Made by a program: the position numbers and the translations under genes. 34,902 bases of DNA, from assembly GCA_021777105.1 (NCBI GenBank), contig JAIQZQ010000067.1, positions 1 to 34,902 of the forward strand, read 5' to 3'. The DNA comes from Candidatus Anammoxibacter sp. (GTDB taxonomy: Bacteria > Planctomycetota > Brocadiia > Brocadiales > Anammoxibacteraceae). Positions within the stretch are counted from its first letter, which is position 1. Each line of letters begins with the position of its first letter. Shown here one piece after another: positions 31,939 to 34,902 of the stretch. The notes under the pieces were generated by a model. It saw only the letters and a list, made by a program, of their open reading frames with translations, made no database searches and had not been told where the DNA came from.

Positions 31939-32175
31939 GTAACTATTCAGCGTAATTATTGCACAATGCCTGGCGAACATTGACAAATACGCATTAATCA
32001 TCAATGTAAGCCTGGAGTGGATGGAGTAATGGAATGTTGGAATATTGACAATAAATGAAATACGATTGTCATCACCCCAGTACTCCAAAGCTCCAATACT
32101 CCACGCTGCCCATTGCGCCTTATTGATATTTAAAATTATTTTCGTACTCTATGTTCAAACACGCTGAATAGTTAC
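31939..32175. mobile_element. MITE-like element B, copy 2 (237 bp)
   Basis: Ends GTAACTATTCAGCGT and ACGCTGAATAGTTAC are perfect 15-bp inverted repeats. The interior differs from copy 1 (1966-2120): it holds an imperfect inverted pair around 'ggagtggatggagtaatgg' and 'ccagtactccaaagctccaa'. Shared ends with unrelated cargo suggest that the ends alone define the element. Confidence 0.75.
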
Positions 32176-32843
32176 CTTTATATTAAAGGTTAGTGGGAAT
32201 TAGCTAAATTAGCGGTTAACAGCTTTTTTACTCTTACAAGGCTCCAGCCTTGTAACGAGGTGCCCTTAGAGTCTCTGCCTCCAGTTTGCAAGCATGACAA
32301 TAATTTTCGCCTCAGGGGATAATTCTCACTAAGGCAGCCAAGCTGCGAAGTGTTCATTTATCACTAGAGCAGGCAAGCTGCTCAGTTTTCATTAGAGCCA
32401 AAACGAAATTAAAAAGCCAAATCCCCCTCCTCTTAGTGGGAGGGGTTAGGGGAGAGGGTATTTAAAATCCTTCAATTCATGTGTAAGCGATAACATTGAA
32501 TAAATTTAGATGTTGGTTATCAAATATAATAGAGGACATGTCAATGAAAACAATATGTTTGGCGAGTTGAGGGGGAGAGCTGAGAGCAAAAGCATGGCAC
32601 GCGAAGCTGGGGCTTCCCGAATTCGGGGGTAAATCTTTATTGTTTCCCGGAATTGCCATAAAACAGGCTGCGCGCATGTTCCGGGTGTTTGAAACAGGCA
32701 TGATGTCTGTGATCTGTTGAAGCGCAGGCTATGCTTCAAGCGCTGCTATTTGTTTAAATGAAAAAATCGCTCAATTTAGGCTAGAGTCGATACACAACGC
32801 CGTATGCCATGATCTTCAATAGTAATCGTAGTTTCTGAAGGCT
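32176..32843. other. intergenic repeats, partial element A
   Basis: No gene is supported. It has a short hairpin (ACAAGGCTCCAGCCTTGT at about 32236-32253), the repeat 32303-32360 shared with 19901-19959, half of MITE-like element A at 32391-32480, and a lone element-A end (AAAATCGCTCAATTTAGG) near 32762-32780. Minus-strand frames of 74-77 codons at 32477-32739 are composed of this repeat text. Confidence 0.6.
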
Positions 32844-33168
32844 TTAAAACTCAAACATTTCTTGAAGACGTAAGCATAATTCCATTTGTTCAGTATTATC
32901 AAGAACTCCCAAAAACTTAACCAAACGAGTTTTATCTACAGCCATAATTTGATCAAATAAGATTAGACCTTTTTTATTTTGAAATTCGCATGTCAAACGA
33001 CATGGTTAATCAAAACCTTTTTTTGTCATTGGAGCTACGATAACTGTTGAGAGTGAAACCATTTCGTTTTGTGATATTATTACGCATGGCCTTGTTTTGT
33101 TTACCTCTTTTCCTTGTGTTGGGTTAAGACTAACAAGCCAAACTTGAAAACGATTAATTTTTTTTCAT
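32844..33168 (-). pseudogene. mazF: MazF-type toxin, doubly broken
   Basis: Starts ATG (33168) 5 nt after mazE. A run of eight A puts TAA after four codons (MKKN-stop); with seven A the frame reads MKKINRFQVWLVSLNPTQGK, then EVNKTRPCVIISQNEMVSL, STVIVAPMTKKGFD. A second lesion, TAA at 33008-33006, falls where MazF has Tyr before 'PCRL'. The remainder, CEFQNKKGLILFDQIMAVDK, TRLVKFLGVLD and so on to 32844, is well preserved. MazF is an mRNA-cutting RNase; this copy cannot be made as a full protein, although the homopolymer lesion alone could be a sequencing error. Confidence 0.88.
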
Positions 33169-33173
33169 TGATA

Positions 33174-33428
33174 TTACCAGATCCATTCTTCGTCGGATGT
33201 AAAAGAGGCGTCCAGCCATTCATTGTCAAGAGGTTCTTTGCCATGAGTTGCTATTGACTCATCAATAGCAGCTTTCCAGCCTTCCCTTGGTTTTTTGTTG
33301 GAAGATAAATATAAACCATCTTTAATTACCTGGATATTTAGTTCTTTTCCTTCAAGATCCGCTTTAGCTATTAAGTTTTTGGGTATTTTAATTCCTTGTG
33401 AATTACCTATTTTGATAAGTTGTGTCAT
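33174..33428 (-). CDS. mazE: MazE-type antitoxin (AbrB fold)
   Basis: 84 residues. The N-terminal swapped-hairpin domain MTQLIKIGNSQGIKIPKNLI, then AKADLEGKELNIQVIKDGLY, is classic SpoVT-AbrB/MazE. The acidic C-terminal tail (ESIATHGKEPLDNEWLDASF, TSDEEWIW) is the MazF-blocking peptide, ending with the usual Glu-Trp. The tail is intact even though the toxin after it is dead. The start ATG is preceded by agagagccaact with only a weak ribosome site. Confidence 0.88.
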   Translation of the reverse strand: MTQLIKIGNSQGIKIPKNLIAKADLEGKELNIQVIKDGLYLSSNKKPREGWKAAIDESIATHGKEPLDNEWLDASFTSDEEWIW

Positions 33429-33782
33429 AGTTGGCTCTCTCTTAATTGATTTTTAATATTTATATGTTTTATTATATCATTTTCCTTTTTTTAGGATAAC
33501 CATTTAACCTAACCCGGAAAAGGTGAAAAGCAAATTAACCACAAATCTTCACTAATCCACACTATAAAAGAGCAAAAACATTTAGAAGCTGTCTACAAGA
33601 CTGCGCCGGCCTTTAAATATTGTTTTTTCGCTTTTAATCTGTGAAATCTATTGTTGCTTTTTAATCTGTGAAATCTGTGTAAACTGTGAAATCTATTGTT
33701 GCTTTTTAATCTGTGAAATCTGTGGTTTATATTGTTTTTGCTTTTCTCCTTTTCCGGTTTATCCGGGTTAAGGATTCTCAAC
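33429..33782. other. intergenic, tandem and inverted repeats
   Basis: No gene is supported. 33511-33580 (taacccggaaaaggtgaaaa...) is matched in reverse at about 33735-33774 (gcttttctccttttccggtt...), enclosing a reversed REP-A copy (33583-33610) and three tandem units of 'ctttttaatctgtgaaatct' type (33632-33731). A 67-codon minus-strand frame here is repeat text. Confidence 0.65.
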
Positions 33783-34427
33783 TTACAATTTTTCAATCTC
33801 TTCTATTGATAATCCGGACGCTTTAACGATTATTGATATTTCGACTTTTTGTTGTTTTAGTGATTTTGCCATTTCAAATTTTTCTTCTTTCCTTCCTTCG
33901 AGCCTAATGTCATCCGCTTTTTCGAGTTTCATATCCTTTTTAACTTCCGCCCTATACCGCTCATCTTTCATATAGGCTGTCAGGGCCTCATCACTTTGTT
34001 CAAGAACTTCGAATATTCCCTCATTGCCAAAACTTGAGAACTTTTCCGTATTGATTATTAAATGATCTATTACCTGCAGCCTGACAAGCTTGGCCGCATG
34101 GATTAATTGATTAGTCGTTTTTAAATCATTTTCCCCCGGCTCTAAATGGCCAAAAGGGTGGTTATGCACTAATATCAAATATCTGGCGAATTTTAAGATG
34201 CCTACTCTAAAAACTTCTTTTGGGTCTACCACTGTCTCTTCCATACTGCCGATGCTCACCAGTTCGATATATAAAATAGCGTTATCAATATCAAGCCCCA
34301 CAACCCAAAAATGTTCCCTGTTTCTGGAATATTTATTTTCGCGCAGCAATATTTCTTTCATTATCACAAAAATCTCTTGTGGATTATTTATCTTTATTTT
34401 TTGATCATCTGTTAGTTTTATTTCCAT
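33783..34427 (-). CDS. RadC-like JAB/JAMM protein with Rpn-like C-terminal tail
   Basis: 214 residues. Residues about 15-130 form a RadC-type JAB domain (EHFWVVGLDIDNAILYIELV, DPKEVFRVGILKFARYLILV, then H88-N-H90-PFGHLEPGEN-D101). The zinc ligands His88, His90 and Asp101 are kept, but the conserved Ser of 'SxxD' is Gly98 and 'HPSGD' is HPFGH. After about 140 the sequence becomes charged and ends EGRKEEKFEMAKSLKQQ, ISIIVKASGLSIEEIEKL. This tail is typical of Rpn/PD-(D/E)XK transposase-like nucleases, not RadC. It lacks the N-terminal helix-hairpin-helix of full RadC. Possibly a defence or mobile-element protein formed by domain swap. A repeat copy lies just upstream in its promoter region. Confidence 0.78.
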   Translation of the reverse strand: MEIKLTDDQKIKINNPQEIFVIMKEILLRENKYSRNREHFWVVGLDIDNAILYIELVSIGSMEETVVDPKEVFRVGILKFARYLILVHNHPFGHLEPGENDLKTTNQLIHAAKLVRLQVIDHLIINTEKFSSFGNEGIFEVLEQSDEALTAYMKDERYRAEVKKDMKLEKADDIRLEGRKEEKFEMAKSLKQQKVEISIIVKASGLSIEEIEKL

Positions 34428-34447
34428 ATTAGCCCCTGATTAAAAAA

Positions 34448-34503
34448 AGTTAATGATTTAGACATCAATAGCATATTATTGCTATTTAATCAAGTTTTTT
34501 GAC
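34448..34503. repeat. 56-bp repeat upstream of the JAB gene
   Basis: ttaatgatttagacatcaat, then agcatattattgctatttaa and tcaagttttttga, matches 21862-21920 almost throughout. It contains the hairpin CAATAGCATATTATTGCTATT. Here it occupies the promoter region of the JAB gene; at 21.9 kb no intact gene follows it. Confidence 0.78.
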
Positions 34504-34786
34504 GCGCATAAAATTGATAGAATCTAAAGCTATTTACGCCACAAAGACTCAAAGGCACGAAGAAAAGCAAAAACATTAAGCTTATTTACTCGTTCGCCTT
34601 GTAACGCGGTGTCTGCCTTCAGGGACAGTGTGTGGAGTACATCAACCGTGTTGATGTTAATTTGGTATACCTTGTCTAACAGTAACATAGTTACTGTACT
34701 CCAAACCACGGCAAATCAATATTATCGCAACGTCTTTACCGAATATTTACTTTTAGCCGGGCAATCTCCGCGCGCTTAATTTTAAC
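34504..34786. other. intergenic with small hairpins
   Basis: No gene is visible. Hairpins include ACATCAAC/GTTGATGT (about 34639-34657), AGTAACATAGTTACT (about 34680-34694) and outer arms TGGAGTACA/TGTACTCCA (about 34634-34705), together resembling a small composite palindromic element. Confidence 0.5.
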
Positions 34787-34892
34787 GCTCGTTCCAATGC
34801 TCTGCGTTGGAATGTATCTCGGACGCTCTGCGTCCTGTCACTTGACGCAGAGCGTCAAACAAAGCATTCCAACGCAGAGCATTGGAACGAGC
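34787..34892. repeat. Large nested palindrome, 28-bp perfect arms
   Basis: 34787-34814 and 34865-34892 are perfect reverse complements (28 bp). Between them GACGCTCTGCGTC (34822-34834) and its complement (34844-34856) form an inner pair. The 'GGAACGAG' and 'GACGCAGAGCGTC' words belong to a repeat type seen in many unrelated bacterial genomes (recalled, not searched). Confidence 0.85.
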
Positions 34893-34902
34893 AGGACCGG
34901 CT

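Noticed and set aside
33632..33731. Possible CRISPR-like array of 'ctttttaatctgtgaaatct' units
   Set aside because: Units are directly adjacent with variable short joins, no unique spacers of constant length, and no cas genes.
33593..33796. 67-codon minus-strand frame with 'HRLKSNNRFH' repeats
   Set aside because: A translation of the tandem 'aatctgtgaaatct' repeat, not a gene.

Overview
The window looks like a chromosomal segment of an uncultured, Gram-negative, AT-leaning bacterium. The evidence is secretory signal peptides, an M16 double-domain peptidase, a diguanylate cyclase, GT4/PIG-L/radical SAM sugar chemistry and very many REP-like palindromes. The taxon cannot be fixed from the sequence. 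Omnitrophota, Planctomycetota or Desulfobacterota would fit the style of the intergenic repeats, but that is only an impression. I saw no tRNA, rRNA or CRISPR array.

Layout. (1) 0.2-3.0 kb: an orphan beta-keto-acid cleavage enzyme (BKACE, DUF849), then a DUF1348 gene and a TetR repressor. Two identical 14-bp operators frame the TetR gene. (2) 3.2-11.7 kb: a dense series of toxin-antitoxin (TA) loci, intact and decayed. They are a broken HigA, a FitA-like stub, a ParE-type pair, Xre-RES, DUF2281-PIN, DUF4258(broken)-YgiT, DUF4160-DUF2442 and a possible antitoxin tail. Between them lie palindromic repeats, a 285-bp insertion with 9-bp flanking repeats, two RAYT (REP-associated transposase) stubs, and a membrane-anchored M48-like protein whose zinc site is lost and which lies inside a 37-bp inverted repeat. 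(3) 12.5-20.9 kb: a sulfotransferase, an exported cyclase-family hydrolase, a REC-REC-GGDEF protein, a large exported M16 peptidase, an MNT-type nucleotidyltransferase with its small partner, and an orphan sensor-like membrane protein. (4) 21.2-21.7 kb: HicAB with a truncated toxin.

(5) 22.2-31.2 kb, minus strand: the main find, a tightly packed nine-gene operon. In transcription order it encodes GT4 glycosyltransferase, aldo/keto reductase, radical SAM-SPASM, GNAT-like acyltransferase, PIG-L deacetylase, second GT4, phosphoglycerate-mutase-like alkaline-phosphatase-superfamily enzyme, class I methyltransferase, and second radical SAM. Junctions are overlaps or gaps of 10 nt or less. The set reads as a pathway that builds an amino-sugar glycoside or small glycan, N-deacetylates and N-reacylates it, then tailors it by radical chemistry, reduction and methylation. 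The GT4 + deacetylase + GNAT + phosphatase logic resembles mycothiol assembly, but no cysteine ligase is present.

(6) 31.3-34.9 kb: decayed small ORFs, MITE-like elements, a MazEF locus with intact MazE and doubly broken MazF, a RadC-type JAB protein with an Rpn-like tail, and a 28-bp perfect inverted repeat at the right edge.

A recurring pattern is that decayed TA loci keep the antitoxin and lose the toxin (YgiT, HicB, MazE). At least three MITE-like families and several REP-like families fill the intergenic space.
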